Shown: positions 15,150 to 24,431, counted from the first letter of the stretch. The stretch: DNA of 64,000 bases from Saccharopolyspora oryzae (GCF_027853915.1 NZ_JAQGLA010000004.1:1-64000); one strand, 5' to 3'. The notes: a model not told the origin generated them from the letters alone. Translations and numbers: made by a program.

Positions 15150-15164
15150 TCCTGAACAGCGGGA
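15150..15164. promoter_or_regulatory. TCCCG-N5-CGGGA element before hydratase operon
   Basis: TCCTG-AACAG-CGGGA: one mismatch from the dispersed palindrome. It lies 13 bp before ATG 15177, between the BVMO stop and the HsaE-G-F operon. Confidence 0.45.
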
Positions 15165-15176
15165 CTTGCGCTGGGG

Positions 15177-16031
15177 ATGCCCGGCCAAGCGTGCGAACGT
15201 GGCGGCGTGCTTGCATCGACAGCCGGTTCCGGGAATTCCAAAGACCTTTCGATCGCGGACGCGGTCGCCCGCCTCAGCGGGGCCGAGCGGACGGGAACGC
15301 CCGCGGCACCGGTGCGGGACGTGCTCGGCGACACCGACATCGCCCTCGCCTACGCCGTGCAGCAGGAGCTCGTGCGGCAGCGGGAGGACAGGGGAGCGGT
15401 GCCGGTGGGCCGCAAGATCGGCCTGACCTCGCCCGCGGTCCAGCGGCAGATGGGCGTCGACCAGCCCGACTTCGGGGTGCTCTTCGCCGACATGGACGTC
15501 TCCGGCCGGGCCGAGATCCCGTCCGGTCGGCTGCTGCAGCCGAGGGTCGAAGCCGAGATCGCCTTCGTGCTGGCCGAAGACCTGGCCGACGGCGAGCTGG
15601 ACGCGGCGCAGGTGCGCGCCGCGGTGGACCACGCGGTGCCGGCGCTGGAGATCGTCGACAGCCGGATCACCGGGTGGGACATCGCGATCACCGACACCAT
15701 CGCCGACAACGCCTCCAGCGGGCTGTTCGTGCTGGCCGACCGGCGGCTCCCGCTCGACGAGTTCGAGCCGCGGGACACCACCATGCGGCTCTACGCCGAC
15801 GACGAGCTGGTCTCGGAGGGCAGCGGGGCCGCGTGCCTGGGCGATCCGCTCGCCGCGCTCGCCTGGCTGGCCCGGACGGCGCGGTCCTTCGGCGACCCGT
15901 TGCGAGCAGGGCAGATCGTGCTCTCCGGGGCGCTGGGGCCGCTGGTCCCGGCGAAACCGGGAATGCGCTTCCGCGCCGAAATCGACCCGCTCGGCGAGGT
16001 CACCACCACGTTCTCCGAGGGAAGCGAATGA
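15177..16031 (+). CDS. hsaE: 2-hydroxypenta-2,4-dienoate hydratase (HsaE/MhpD family)
   Basis: The 284-residue protein belongs to the 2-keto-4-pentenoate hydratase family (FAH-like fold). It contains [18 protein letters not shown], the metal-site Glu cluster in [10 protein letters not shown], and ALEIVDSRI followed by [10 protein letters not shown]. It adds water to the hydroxydienoate released by the C-C hydrolase, giving 4-hydroxy-2-oxo acid. The start is uncertain: ATG 15177 has almost no spacer to a GGGG stretch, and GTG 15207 would give a more usual length. It overlaps the dehydrogenase gene by 4 bp, forming the classic hydratase-dehydrogenase-aldolase operon. Confidence 0.88.
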   Translation: MPGQACERGGVLASTAGSGNSKDLSIADAVARLSGAERTGTPAAPVRDVLGDTDIALAYAVQQELVRQREDRGAVPVGRKIGLTSPAVQRQMGVDQPDFGVLFADMDVSGRAEIPSGRLLQPRVEAEIAFVLAEDLADGELDAAQVRAAVDHAVPALEIVDSRITGWDIAITDTIADNASSGLFVLADRRLPLDEFEPRDTTMRLYADDELVSEGSGAACLGDPLAALAWLARTARSFGDPLRAGQIVLSGALGPLVPAKPGMRFRAEIDPLGEVTTTFSEGSE

Positions 16032-16966
16032 AGAAGACGAAGGTCGCCATCATCGGCTCGGGCAACATCGGCACCGACCTGATGATCAAGGTGCTGCGGA
16101 CGTCCGAAACCCTGGGCATGGGCGCGATGGTCGGGATCGACCCCGATTCCGACGGGCTCGCCCGGGCCGTGCGGCTCGGCGTGCCGACCACCGCCGACGG
16201 CGTGGACGGGCTGATCGCGCTGCCGGGCTTCGACGAGATCGACATCGTGCTCGACGCGACCTCGGCCAAGGCGCACATCGCCAACGCCGCGAAGCTCGCC
16301 CCGTTCGGCAAGAAGCTGATCGATCTCACCCCGGCCGCAGTCGGCCCGTTCGTCGTGCCACCGGTCAACCTCGACGAGCACCTCGGCGAGGACAACCTCA
16401 ACATGGTCACCTGCGGCGGGCAGGCCACGATTCCCGTGGTGGCCGCGGTGTCGGCGGTGACCCCGGTGCACTACGCCGAGATCGTCGCCTCCATCGCGTC
16501 GAAGTCCGCAGGTCCGGGCACCCGGGCCAACATCGACGAGTTCACCGAGACGACCTCGCACGCCATCGAGTCGGTCGGCGGCGCCGCCCGCGGCAAGGCG
16601 ATCATCGTGCTCAACCCGGCCGAACCACCGCTGATCATGCGCGACACGGTGTTCTGCCTCATCGGCGACGCCGACCAGGACGCCGTCCGCTCCTCGATCG
16701 AGGAGATGGTCAAGCAGGTCGCCGAGTACGTGCCCGGCTACCGGCTCAAGCAGCGGGTGCAGTTCACGCCGATCGGCGAAGGCGAACCGGTGCACACCCT
16801 GGTGCCCGCCGGCGCCGGGCCGGTCACCACCCGGGTCGCGGTGTTCCTCGAGGTGGAGGGCGCCGCGCACTACTTGCCCGCTTACGCCGGGAACCTCGAC
16901 ATCATGACCTCGGCCGCCCTGCGCGTCGCCGAGACCCTCGCCAGCGCACCGGAGGCCGCTCGATGA
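16028..16966 (+). CDS. hsaG: Acylating acetaldehyde/propanal dehydrogenase (HsaG/MhpF)
   Basis: The 312-residue protein has the NAD motif GSGNIGTD at 10-17, LDATSAKAH, and the catalytic Cys129 in [11 protein letters not shown], all diagnostic for acylating aldehyde dehydrogenases of meta-cleavage pathways. It oxidises the aldehyde made by the aldolase to an acyl-CoA, and partners form a channelled aldolase-dehydrogenase complex. ATG overlaps the hydratase stop, and the aldolase gene overlaps its own stop, so the three are translationally coupled. In steroid degraders the product is propanoyl-CoA. Confidence 0.93.
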   Translation: MKKTKVAIIGSGNIGTDLMIKVLRTSETLGMGAMVGIDPDSDGLARAVRLGVPTTADGVDGLIALPGFDEIDIVLDATSAKAHIANAAKLAPFGKKLIDLTPAAVGPFVVPPVNLDEHLGEDNLNMVTCGGQATIPVVAAVSAVTPVHYAEIVASIASKSAGPGTRANIDEFTETTSHAIESVGGAARGKAIIVLNPAEPPLIMRDTVFCLIGDADQDAVRSSIEEMVKQVAEYVPGYRLKQRVQFTPIGEGEPVHTLVPAGAGPVTTRVAVFLEVEGAAHYLPAYAGNLDIMTSAALRVAETLASAPEAAR

Positions 16967-17970
16967 ACCTCTACATCCAGGACGTCACGCTCCGGGACGG
17001 CATGCACGCGATCCGGCACCGCATCGACCCGGCGGACGTCGGCCGCATCGTGGCCGCCCTGGACGCCGCCGGGGTCGACGCCATCGAGGTCGCCCACGGC
17101 GACGGCCTCGCCGGCGGGTCGGTCAACTACGGGCCGGGCAGCCACACCGACTGGGAATGGCTGGAAGCCGCGGCCGACAACATCAGCAACGCCGTGCTCA
17201 CCACGCTGCTGCTGCCCGGGATCGGCACCGTCGCCGAGCTCGACCGGGCCTGGGACCTCGGCGTCCGGTCGGTGCGGATCGCCACCCACTGCACCGAGGC
17301 CGACGTCTCCGCGCAGCACATCGCGAAGGCCCGCGAGCTGGGCATGGACGTGTCGGGCTTCCTCATGATGAGCCACATGAGCCCGGCGGCCGAGCTCGCC
17401 GCGCAGGCCAAGCTGATGGAGTCCTACGGCGCGCACTGCGTGTACGTCACGGACTCGGGCGGTCGGCTCACCACGGGCGGGGTCCGGGACCGGATCCGCG
17501 CTTACCGGGAGGTCCTCGACCCGGCCACCCAGATCGGCATCCACGCGCACGAGAACCTCTCGCTGTCGGTGGCCAACAGCATCGCCGCGATCGAAGAGGG
17601 CGCCATCCGCGTCGACGCTTCGCTGGCCGGGCAGGGCGCTGGGGCCGGGAACTGCCCGATCGAGCCGTTCATCGCGGTCGCCGAGCTGGAGGGCTGGCAG
17701 CACGGGTGCGACCTGTTCGCGCTGCAGGACGCCGCCGACGACCTGGTCCGGCCGCTGCGCGACCGTCCCGTGCAGGTCGACCGGGAGACCCTCACCCTCG
17801 GCTACGCCGGTGCGTACTCGTCGTTCCTCCGCCACGCGGAGAGCGCCGCCGAGCAGTACGGGGTGGACGCGCGCAGCCTGCTGCTCGAAGTCGGGCGGCG
17901 AGGGCTGGTCGGCGGTCAGGAGGACATGATCGTCGACATCGCGCTGGACCTGACGGCCCGCAGCGCGTGA
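16963..17970 (+). CDS. hsaF: 4-hydroxy-2-oxovalerate/oxohexanoate aldolase (HsaF/MhpE)
   Basis: The 335-residue DRE-TIM metallolyase starts with [10 protein letters not shown] (metal Asp) and has the metal-binding HAHENLSL. The middle reads [20 protein letters not shown] and the C-terminal helical DmpG communication domain is present. It splits 4-hydroxy-2-oxo acids into pyruvate and an aldehyde passed to HsaG. It starts in a 4-bp overlap with the dehydrogenase. A convergent TetR gene ends 22 bp downstream, with a GC hairpin between them. Confidence 0.93.
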   Translation: MNLYIQDVTLRDGMHAIRHRIDPADVGRIVAALDAAGVDAIEVAHGDGLAGGSVNYGPGSHTDWEWLEAAADNISNAVLTTLLLPGIGTVAELDRAWDLGVRSVRIATHCTEADVSAQHIAKARELGMDVSGFLMMSHMSPAAELAAQAKLMESYGAHCVYVTDSGGRLTTGGVRDRIRAYREVLDPATQIGIHAHENLSLSVANSIAAIEEGAIRVDASLAGQGAGAGNCPIEPFIAVAELEGWQHGCDLFALQDAADDLVRPLRDRPVQVDRETLTLGYAGAYSSFLRHAESAAEQYGVDARSLLLEVGRRGLVGGQEDMIVDIALDLTARSA

Positions 17971-17983
17971 CCGCCGGTGCCCC

Positions 17984-18008
17984 GGCGCCCGTCAGCGGGA
18001 CGGGCGCT
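17984..18008. terminator. GC hairpin between convergent aldolase and TetR genes
   Basis: GCGCCCG at 17985-17991 pairs with CGGGCGC at 18001-18007 across a 9-nt loop, between the two convergent stop codons and slightly into the TetR end. No T-tract follows; a weak bidirectional terminator is possible. Confidence 0.4.
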
Positions 18009-18609
18009 GGGGCAGCAGCGGTCCGACCAGCAGCCGGGCCGCCAGCCGCATGTCGGACTCGGCCTGCTCGACGGACGTCTTGCCGCTGAGCCTCGAGATG
18101 AGGACGCCCCACCAGCTGAACACCAGGAGGCGGACGGTGCTCTCGACCTCCTCGCCGGGCGCGGACTGCTTGAGGGTGTGCAGGACTGCGCGGGAGAGCG
18201 CCGAATCGCCGTCCGGGGAGCCGAACGGATCCGAGGTGTAGTTGGTCGCGGTGCTCTGCACCATCGCCGAGCACAGCCGGGGCCGGCGGAGCAGTTCCCG
18301 GCTCAACGACACGAGGACCTCGCCTATGTCGCTGACGAGGTCCTCGCTGTCGTCCGGCCACAGCCGCTCGAGGATCGTGTCGAGCTGCGCTTCGAAGACC
18401 GCGGTGAACAGGTGCGTCTTGGACGGGAAGTAGCGGTAGAGCGTCCCGATCGCGACCCCGGCGTCCTTGGCCACCTCGTTCATCTGCACGCGCTCGAGGT
18501 CCGCCCTGGCGCCGAGTTCCGCGGCGGCGTCGAGGATGCGGTCCCGGCGCGCGACCTGCCCTTCGGACATCGGCGATGCGGGCGGCCGAGCCTCGGCGAT
18601 TCTCGCCAC
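17992..18609 (-). CDS. TetR-family repressor, KstR-like
   Basis: The 205-residue protein has an N-terminal HTH (VQMNEVAKDAGVAIGTLYRYFPSK, residues 41-64) that closely follows the pattern of KstR, the mycobacterial repressor of cholesterol ring genes. The ligand domain is similar in length and ends RLAARLLVGPLLP. GTG 18609 was chosen because GGGGGAAC lies 5 bp upstream. It is flanked by hsaF and hsaD homologues. A convincing KstR box (TnnAACnnGTTnnA) was not found nearby, so its operator here may differ. The ligand is presumably a steroid acyl-CoA or intermediate. Confidence 0.8.
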   Translation of the reverse strand: MARIAEARPPASPMSEGQVARRDRILDAAAELGARADLERVQMNEVAKDAGVAIGTLYRYFPSKTHLFTAVFEAQLDTILERLWPDDSEDLVSDIGEVLVSLSRELLRRPRLCSAMVQSTATNYTSDPFGSPDGDSALSRAVLHTLKQSAPGEEVESTVRLLVFSWWGVLISRLSGKTSVEQAESDMRLAARLLVGPLLPQRPSR

Positions 18610-18658
18610 TGTTCCCCCTGTTCCCGTGCACCTGCTCCATCCCCAGGATAGAGGCGTG

Positions 18659-19525
18659 TCAGCCAGCGGTTCCGCCGTCTGGTCGGGTGAGGAAGGCCAG
18701 GACGGTGCTCTCCCAGGCCTCCTTCTGCTCGATCATCGCCCAGTGCCCGCAGTCGGGGAGCACGTGCACTTCGGCGCGGGGGATGGTCCGCATCGGCAGC
18801 AGCGCCATGTCGACCGGGCTGACCCGGTCGTCGCGGCCCCAGGTGATCAGCGTCGGTGCCGTGATCTTGTGCAGCATCGACCAATACGGCGCCTGGTCCG
18901 AGGCGGCAGCGGCGGCCGCCATCGCTTCGCGGCTGTACATGCGGCGCGCGGATTCGAGGGTCTTCGGATCGGTGGCCTGCTGCCAGCGCTCCTCGATCAT
19001 CTCCTCGGTCACCACCGCCGGGTTGAAGACCATCGAGTGCAGCCAGCGGATCAGCTTCTCCCTGGTCGGGTCCTCGGTGAAGTCCATGAGCAGCTTGATG
19101 CCCTCGCCGGGCGAGGGGCTGAAGATGTTGCGGCCCACTCCGCCGATGGTCACGATGCGCCGGAACAGGTCGGGTCGGGCGATCGCGAGGTTGGCCGCCA
19201 CGATGCCGCCCATCGAGTTGCCGATGACGTCGACCTGGTCGAGGCCCAGCCCGCGCAGGAACCGCAGCACCGCGCTCGGCGCGGCGACCATCGGGTGCTC
19301 GTCGGTCGGGTCGCTGACCCCGAATCCGGGGAACTCCAGCACGAGGCAGCGGAAGTGCTCGGCGAAGAACGCGAGGTTGCCGCGGTAGTTGCGCCAGCCG
19401 GTCACCCCGGGGCCCGAACCGTGCAGCATCAGCAGCGGCGGGCCCTGGCCGGCCTCGTGGTAGCGCAGCACGCCCTCGTCGGTGCGCAGCTCCCGCAAGG
19501 TGCTCTCGTAGGTCGTTTCGATCAT
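18659..19525 (-). CDS. hsaD: Meta-cleavage product C-C hydrolase (HsaD family)
   Basis: The 288-residue alpha/beta hydrolase has the features of HsaD/BphD/MhpC enzymes: HGSGPGVTGWRN oxyanion loop (35-46), nucleophile Ser104 in GNSMGG, acid in GRDDRVSP and His in DCGHWAMIEQ. It hydrolyses the C-C bond of the ring-cleaved vinylogous diketone, giving the hydroxydienoate for HsaE plus the remaining ring acid. It is a single gene on the minus strand; the dispersed palindrome at 19605-19619 lies about 80 bp upstream, where an operator would be expected. Confidence 0.9.
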   Translation of the reverse strand: MIETTYESTLRELRTDEGVLRYHEAGQGPPLLMLHGSGPGVTGWRNYRGNLAFFAEHFRCLVLEFPGFGVSDPTDEHPMVAAPSAVLRFLRGLGLDQVDVIGNSMGGIVAANLAIARPDLFRRIVTIGGVGRNIFSPSPGEGIKLLMDFTEDPTREKLIRWLHSMVFNPAVVTEEMIEERWQQATDPKTLESARRMYSREAMAAAAAASDQAPYWSMLHKITAPTLITWGRDDRVSPVDMALLPMRTIPRAEVHVLPDCGHWAMIEQKEAWESTVLAFLTRPDGGTAG

Positions 19526-19604
19526 GGTGTGCTGGACCCTCCGATCAGGACGCTGTTGGCGATTCCGGACCGTAGGAGCAGGTGGGCTCGCGGGGACCGG
19601 TCCA

Positions 19605-19619
19605 TCCCGCCCAGCGGGA
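19605..19619. promoter_or_regulatory. TCCCG-N5-CGGGA element before hsaD
   Basis: TCCCG-CCCAG-CGGGA, a perfect copy, in the 99-bp gap between the IclR stop and the hsaD start, both on the minus strand. Confidence 0.6.
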
Positions 19620-19624
19620 CCCGG

Positions 19625-20503
19625 TCACAACCAGTCACCGCCCACCGCGAGCAGCTGCGCCACCGGCTCGTTCGACCACGACTGCTGGGCGACCGCGAGG
19701 TTCGGCCGCGGCTGCTTCGGCACGTCCGCGACGGTGGCGAGCTCGGTCGAGACGGCGTTGGCGGCTTGGATGAGCAGGGGAGCGACCCGCTCCAGGGGCG
19801 ACTGCGCGTCGCCCACCAGCGAGATCGCGGCCACCGGGCCGTCCCGTCCGCGCAGCGCGATGCCGACGCAGCCGACCTTCGGGAAGCACTCGCCGCGTTC
19901 GAAGGCCAACCCGCGGCGGCGCCGGATCCGGTCCAGCTCCTGGTGCAGGACGCCGGGATCGGCGATGCTGCGCGCCGTGCGGCGCGCCGCGTTGCCGTAC
20001 TCGGCCTCGATCCGCTCCGGGGGCAACCAGGCGAGCATCGCTTTGCCGAGCGCCGTGCAGTGCGCCGGGGCGCGGCCTCCGACGCGCGAGGGCACCTCGA
20101 CGGCGGAACGGCCGCCCACTTTGTCCAGGTAGTACACCTCGGTGTCGACGAGGACCGCCAGGTGCACGACCAGCTTGGTGCGGATCGCCAGGTCGTGGAG
20201 CACCGGCGCCGCCGCGCTGCGCAGGGCGTTCTGCCCGATCTCGCGGCCGCCGAGCCCGAGCGCGCGCTTGCCCAGCCGGTATCCGGCCGTCGTGTGGTCG
20301 AGCCACCGCAAGCGGACGAGCTGGTCCAGGATCCGGTGCGCCGTGGAGCGGGGCAGGCGGGTCCGCCGGGTCACGTCCTCCAACGTCTGGTGGGTGTGCG
20401 GGCGTTCGAACAGGTCCAGGATCAGCGTCAGCCGCTCCACCATGGACGGCGGGACGGGCTGCTCGACTGCCGACTCGGCACTCGTCCTCAACGTTGAGGT
20501 CAT
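19625..20503 (-). CDS. IclR-family transcriptional regulator
   Basis: The 292-residue protein has an N-terminal winged HTH (HQTLEDVTRRTRLPRSTAHRILDQL, near 38-62) and a C-terminal IclR ligand domain with APAHCTALGKAMLAWLP and the late GVGCVGIALRG-like stretch (GCVGIALRGRDG). IclR proteins bind aromatic or small acid effectors and short palindromes. ATG 20503 follows GAGAGGTG. It is divergent from the SDR at 20928. The 424-bp region between them carries two TTTCnATTGAAA palindromes and one TCCCG-N5-CGGGA element, so this protein is the first candidate to read one of those motifs. Confidence 0.88.
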   Translation of the reverse strand: MTSTLRTSAESAVEQPVPPSMVERLTLILDLFERPHTHQTLEDVTRRTRLPRSTAHRILDQLVRLRWLDHTTAGYRLGKRALGLGGREIGQNALRSAAAPVLHDLAIRTKLVVHLAVLVDTEVYYLDKVGGRSAVEVPSRVGGRAPAHCTALGKAMLAWLPPERIEAEYGNAARRTARSIADPGVLHQELDRIRRRRGLAFERGECFPKVGCVGIALRGRDGPVAAISLVGDAQSPLERVAPLLIQAANAVSTELATVADVPKQPRPNLAVAQQSWSNEPVAQLLAVGGDWL

Positions 20504-20673
20504 GCCACACCTCTCGATCGGCTCGATCGGCGAATTGAAATTGATTCTACTGGCACGCTAGCAGCGTCGAGCGCGGGCGAAAAGCACTTGAGCGGCGAAA
20601 TCCGTTGTGCGGAAGCAGGAATCCGGACGTAGGTGACGCGAAAGATCATTGCTCGGCCGGATTCGCGGTGCGG

Positions 20674-20688
20674 TCCCGCTCAACGGGA
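20674..20688. promoter_or_regulatory. TCCCG-N5-CGGGA element, IclR/SDR region
   Basis: TCCCG-CTCAA-CGGGA, extended to a 6-bp arm (GTCCCG / CGGGAC), 170 bp from the IclR start and 240 bp from the SDR start. Confidence 0.6.
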
Positions 20689-20765
20689 CTACCAGTTGAA
20701 CCGCCGCATCCAGCACCCTACGGTCGCCGCCGAGGCGAGGTGGCCGCTGCCGTCACCCGGATCCG

Positions 20766-20783
20766 CAGTTTCCATTGAAACTG
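20766..20783. promoter_or_regulatory. TTTCnATTGAAA palindrome, copy 1
   Basis: CAGTTTC-CATT-GAAACTG: perfect 7-bp arms around 4 nt. Its centre is 41 bp (about four helix turns) from copy 2, so two dimers could bind the same face of the DNA. The TTTC-N4-GAAA form is typical of IclR-family sites. Confidence 0.6.
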
Positions 20784-20805
20784 TGATCCGCCGTGGGTGG
20801 GATGT

Positions 20806-20825
20806 GCAGTTTCAATTGAAACTGC
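20806..20825. promoter_or_regulatory. TTTCnATTGAAA palindrome, copy 2
   Basis: GCAGTTTCAATTGAAACTGC is a perfect 20-bp palindrome, 102 bp before the SDR start at 20928. Confidence 0.65.
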
Positions 20826-20927
20826 GGACTGGTGGGTCCTGCGGACGGGTGATTCGGGTCCACTGTGGATGAATCGGGTTCCCGCGGTCTCCGCGGTTGC
20901 TGGAACGGTTCCGTTGGAGGGAATTCC

Positions 20928-21776
20928 ATGCCCACTGCGCAGGAGGTTTTCGGCGGTGGTCTCGCCGTGGTGACCGGGGCCGGGGCGGGGATCGGCGCCG
21001 GGTTGACCCGGCACCTCGCCGGAGATCTCGGCATGACAGTGATCGCCGCCGACGTCGACGCGGAGGCCGCGCACCGCATCGCCGACGAGCTGGGCGAACG
21101 CGTGGTGCCGCGCGTCGTCGACGTCCGGGACCCCGACGCGGTGGACCGGCTGGCCTGCCTGGTGACCGACGAGTTCGGCCCGGTCCGGCTGCTGATCAAC
21201 AACGCCGGCGTCGAGCAGTTCGGCTACCTGTGGGACGTCTCGCCGGTGAACTGGCAACGCGTCGTGGACGTCAACATCAGCGGGGTCTTCCACGGCATCA
21301 GGGCCTTCCTGCCCGGCATGATCGCCGCTGGTCAGCGCAGTCACGTGCTCGCGCTCGCCTCGGTCGGCGCGGTCACCTCGGTGCCCCTGCAGGCGCCCTA
21401 CATCATGAGCAAGCACGCGGTGCTGGCCATGACCGAGTGCCTGCACCAGGAGGTCGCCGAGATCGGCGCCGACGTCGTCGTCTCGGCGGTGCTGCCGGGG
21501 TTGGTGGAGTCCGACATCTTCAGCGCCGCGGGCGGGGTCGAGTCCGGCGACATCGCGGCCGCCGAGGAGCACCGCAAGACGATGCTGGCCATCCGCGAGC
21601 AGGCCATCAGCGCCGATGAAGCGGCGGAGACCATCGTGGCGCAGGCGGCGCGCGGGGAGTTCTACATCGTCACCCACCCCGAGGTCGTGCACGCGGCCAT
21701 GGCGGCGCGCGCCGACCAGCTCGCGAACCACCGCGCACCAGCGCCGCACCGGAGCCGGTTCGCCGCGGCCGAGTAG
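20928..21776 (+). CDS. SDR-family NAD(P)-dependent oxidoreductase
   Basis: The 282-residue classical SDR has TGAGAGIG for nucleotide binding, NNAG, a catalytic Ser in ALASVGAV, and Tyr-Lys in YIMSK. The C-terminal 60 residues extend beyond the standard fold and include a GEFYIVTHPEVV strand. ATG 20928 follows TTGGAGGG. It is the first gene of a unit that probably includes the KstD homologue at 21887. The paired palindromes upstream suggest tight induction. Substrate likely a hydroxysteroid or side-chain alcohol, by context only. The SDR at 36904 is the same subtype. Confidence 0.85.
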   Translation: MPTAQEVFGGGLAVVTGAGAGIGAGLTRHLAGDLGMTVIAADVDAEAAHRIADELGERVVPRVVDVRDPDAVDRLACLVTDEFGPVRLLINNAGVEQFGYLWDVSPVNWQRVVDVNISGVFHGIRAFLPGMIAAGQRSHVLALASVGAVTSVPLQAPYIMSKHAVLAMTECLHQEVAEIGADVVVSAVLPGLVESDIFSAAGGVESGDIAAAEEHRKTMLAIREQAISADEAAETIVAQAARGEFYIVTHPEVVHAAMAARADQLANHRAPAPHRSRFAAAE

Positions 21777-21799
21777 CCCCGGCGCCCCGATCGGCCCAG

Positions 21800-21814
21800 T
21801 CCCGTTGAGCGGGA
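21800..21814. promoter_or_regulatory. TCCCG-N5-CGGGA element before kstD homologue 1
   Basis: TCCCG-TTGAG-CGGGA, a perfect copy, 72 bp before the start at 21887. Confidence 0.6.
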
Positions 21815-21886
21815 GGCGCACTTCACCGCAGGTCGCAGCGGTGGTGCGATGCCGCGCAGCACCAGCACCACGACGAGGAGACGTCG

Positions 21887-23581
21887 ATGCCCACGAGCAC
21901 ACCGCCCGCTCCCACTCCCGCGCGCGACACGACCGTCGACCTCGTCGTGATCGGGTCCGGCACCGGGATGGCCGCCGCGCTCGCCGCGAACGAGCTGGGG
22001 CTCGACGCCCTGATCGTCGAGAAGACCGACTACGTCGGCGGCTCGACGGCGTTGTCCGGTGGCGCGTTCTGGATCCCGGCGAGCTCGCTGCTGGCGGAGG
22101 AGGGCGCGGTCGACTCGCCCGAGCGCGCCGAGGCCTACTTGCGCTCCGTCGTCCACGGCACCTCGCCGGACGAGCGGTGGGAGAGCTTCCTGCGCCACGG
22201 CGACGAGACCATCCGGATGCTGCAGCGGACCACCTCGATGCGCTTCATGTGGAGCAAGGGCTACTCCGACTACCACCCGGAACTGCCCGGCGGTGTCGCT
22301 TCCGGCCGCAGCTGCGAGTGCAGGCCCTTCGACGTCGCGACGCTGGGTGCGGAACGGGCCCGGTTGCGCCCGTCGGCGCTGAAGTCGCCGGTGCCGATGC
22401 CGATCACCGGCTACGACTACAAGTGGATGAACCTGATGGCCCGGGTGCCGAGCCGCGGTGTTCCGCGGGTGGCGCTGCGGATGGCCCAGGGCATCGGCGG
22501 GAAGCTGCTCGGCCGCGAGTACGTCGCCGGAGGCCAGGCACTCGCCGCGGGCCTGTACGGGGGAGTGCTGCGGGCCGGGATCCCGGTGTGGACGCAGACC
22601 TCGTTGCAGCGGCTGACCACGGAGGACGGCCGGGTGACCGGCGTGGTGCTGGAGCAGGGCGGACGCGAGGTGACGGTGCAGGCCCGGCGCGGCGTCGTGC
22701 TCGCGGCAGGCGGTTTCGACCACGACATCGCGTGGCGCAAGGAGTTCCAGTCCGAGGCGCTCGAACCCGGCTGGAGCCTGGGGAACAAGGGCAACACCGG
22801 CGACGCCATCCGGATCGGCCAGCAGGCCGGGGCCGACATCGGCCTGATGGACCAGGCGTGGTGGTTCCCCGCCGTCGCGCCGCTGCCGGGCGGGGCGCCG
22901 TCGGTCCTGCTCGCCGAGCGGTCGCTGCCGGGGTCGCTCATCGTCGACCGGCACGGGCGCCGGTTCGTCAACGAGTCCACCGACTACATGAGCTTCGGCC
23001 AGCGGGTGCTGGAACGCGAGCGGTCCGGTGACGCCGTCGGATCGATGTGGATGGTGTTCGACCAGCGCTACCGCAACAGCTACGTCTACGCGGGCGGGGT
23101 GTTCCCGCGGATGGCGCTGCCGGAGAGCTGGTACGAGGCCGGCATCGCGCACAAGTCGGACGACCCGGCGGACCTGGCCCGCCGAGCGGGCCTGCCGGAA
23201 GACGGGCTCGTCGAGTCCCTGCGCCGGTTCAACGAGCTCGCGGCGGCGGGCGTGGACGACGACTTCCACCGCGGCGCCAGCGCCTACGACCGCTACTACG
23301 GCGACCCGACCGTCGCGCCGAACCCGAACCTGCGCCCCCTCGACGGCCCGCTGTACGCGGTGCGGATCGTCCTGGGCGACCTCGGCACTTGCGGCGGTCT
23401 GCGCGCAGACGGGAACGGGCGCGTGCTGCGTGCCGACAAGTCCCCGATCGACGGGCTCTACGCGACGGGCAACACCGCGGCGAACGCCTTCGGAGCCACC
23501 TACCCGGGCGCCGGAGCGACCATCGGCCAGGGCCTCGTCTACGGCACCGTGGTGGCGAAGCACGCCGCGAGCCGGGGCTGA
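21887..23581 (+). CDS. kstD: 3-ketosteroid delta1-dehydrogenase family flavoprotein (KstD-like 1)
   Basis: The 564-residue protein has an N-terminal FAD motif (VIGSGTGMAAA), then GGSTALSGGAFWIP and a substrate domain. It closes with DLGTCGGLRAD, GLYATGNTAANAFG and the KstD signature TYPGAGATIGQG, whose Tyr corresponds to the proton-handling Tyr487 of Rhodococcus KstD1. KstD removes the 1-alpha and 2-beta hydrogens of 3-ketosteroids, passing electrons to a quinone. ATG 21887 follows GACGAGGAGACG. A GC hairpin follows the stop. Of the three related flavoproteins here, this and 26027 carry the KstD-type end. Confidence 0.85.
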   Translation: MPTSTPPAPTPARDTTVDLVVIGSGTGMAAALAANELGLDALIVEKTDYVGGSTALSGGAFWIPASSLLAEEGAVDSPERAEAYLRSVVHGTSPDERWESFLRHGDETIRMLQRTTSMRFMWSKGYSDYHPELPGGVASGRSCECRPFDVATLGAERARLRPSALKSPVPMPITGYDYKWMNLMARVPSRGVPRVALRMAQGIGGKLLGREYVAGGQALAAGLYGGVLRAGIPVWTQTSLQRLTTEDGRVTGVVLEQGGREVTVQARRGVVLAAGGFDHDIAWRKEFQSEALEPGWSLGNKGNTGDAIRIGQQAGADIGLMDQAWWFPAVAPLPGGAPSVLLAERSLPGSLIVDRHGRRFVNESTDYMSFGQRVLERERSGDAVGSMWMVFDQRYRNSYVYAGGVFPRMALPESWYEAGIAHKSDDPADLARRAGLPEDGLVESLRRFNELAAAGVDDDFHRGASAYDRYYGDPTVAPNPNLRPLDGPLYAVRIVLGDLGTCGGLRADGNGRVLRADKSPIDGLYATGNTAANAFGATYPGAGATIGQGLVYGTVVAKHAASRG

Positions 23582-23595
23582 CGCAGCCGGAAGAG

Positions 23596-23629
23596 GACCT
23601 CCGCACTGGCCTCGGCCGGTGCGGAGGTC
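23596..23629. terminator. Hairpin terminator after kstD homologue 1
   Basis: GACCTCCGCAC at 23596-23606 pairs perfectly with GTGCGGAGGTC at 23619-23629 (11-bp stem, 12-nt loop), 15 bp after the stop. The trailing bases are not T-rich. Confidence 0.65.
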
Positions 23630-23771
23630 GTCGCTGCTCATCTCGGCGGGCCAGTGGCACTGGAGCGCGGGCCGCTGCCCAGGGGTTTCGGCCCGCTCCG
23701 GGGAGGGCGTGCGGCGCGCACCGATAAGCTGGGGGCTCCGGTGCAGGCCTGACGAAGATGAGTGGTGACCC

Positions 23772-24431
23772 GTGACGACGCCGTCCAACAAGCTGTACCG
23801 GCACCAGAAGCCGCTGCGCGACATCGTGGGCGAGCGCATCCGCAGCGGGATCTACGACGGCACGCTCCCGCCCGGCACCCGGCTGGTCGAGCGCGACCTC
23901 GCCGAGCTGTACGAGGTCTCCCGCCTGCCCGTCCGCGAAGCCCTGCGCATCCTGCAGAACGAGGGGCTCGTCGAGCACCTGCCGACGCGCGGGCTCGTGG
24001 TGCGCACGCTCGACCGGAGCCAGGTGTGCGAGCTCTACGACATCCGGGAGGCGCTGGAGGTCCTCGCCGCTCGGCAGGCGGCCGAACGCGTCGCGGGCGG
24101 TGCCGAGAACCACTTCGCCGAGACGATGCGCGAGATGCGCGAGGCGGTCGACGCGGGTGACGTCGAGTCCGCCCACGCCGCGAACTCCCGGTTGCACGAC
24201 GAGATCACCGCGCTGTCCGGAAACACACTGCTCGCGGAGATCCTGGAGCCGCTGGTCGGGCGGGTCGGCTGGCTGCGCCGCAAGATCGAGGACTTCAACC
24301 TCATCCAGGCCGAGCACGTGGCCCTGTGCGAAGCCATCGCCTCGGGCGACCCGGACCGGGCCGCCGCCGCGGCCAGCGACCACGTGCGCGCTTCGCGGGC
24401 GCGGACCCTGGAGTTCCTGTTCGGCGCCTAG
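23772..24431 (+). CDS. GntR-family regulator (FadR/FCD subgroup)
   Basis: The 219-residue protein has a GntR winged HTH (GTRLVERDLAELYEVSRLPVREALRILQNEGLVE, residues 35-68) and an all-helical FCD ligand domain with metal-site candidates: Asp in IREALE, and His residues in NSRLHDEI and ASDHVRASR. Start is GTG 23772; an overlapping GTG 9 bp upstream is out of frame. It converges with the flavoprotein gene at 24428, sharing the last 4 bp. FCD regulators respond to carboxylates; its target here is not evident. Confidence 0.85.
   Translation: MTTPSNKLYRHQKPLRDIVGERIRSGIYDGTLPPGTRLVERDLAELYEVSRLPVREALRILQNEGLVEHLPTRGLVVRTLDRSQVCELYDIREALEVLAARQAAERVAGGAENHFAETMREMREAVDAGDVESAHAANSRLHDEITALSGNTLLAEILEPLVGRVGWLRRKIEDFNLIQAEHVALCEAIASGDPDRAAAAASDHVRASRARTLEFLFGA

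Larger units (their letters stand above)
20504..20927. other. Divergent control region, IclR / SDR
   Basis: This 424-bp gene-free stretch contains a degenerate AATTGAAATTGATT near 20533-20546 by the IclR start, a perfect TCCCG-N5-CGGGA copy at 20674-20688, and two long TTTC/GAAA palindromes at 20766-20783 and 20806-20825. It is AT-richer than its surroundings in patches. No small gene seen. Confidence 0.65.

Noticed and set aside
17984-18008. GTCAGCGGGA next to hsaF, similar to the dispersed palindrome
   Set aside because: The left arm is CCCG with a 4-nt gap, not TCCCG-N5, and the site lies between convergent gene ends, not at a promoter. It is treated as part of a hairpin.
17971-20927. Search for classical KstR boxes (TnnAACnnGTTnnA) near the KstR-like gene
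   Set aside because: No convincing match was found in the intergenic regions. The regulator is therefore described only as KstR-like and no operator is assigned.
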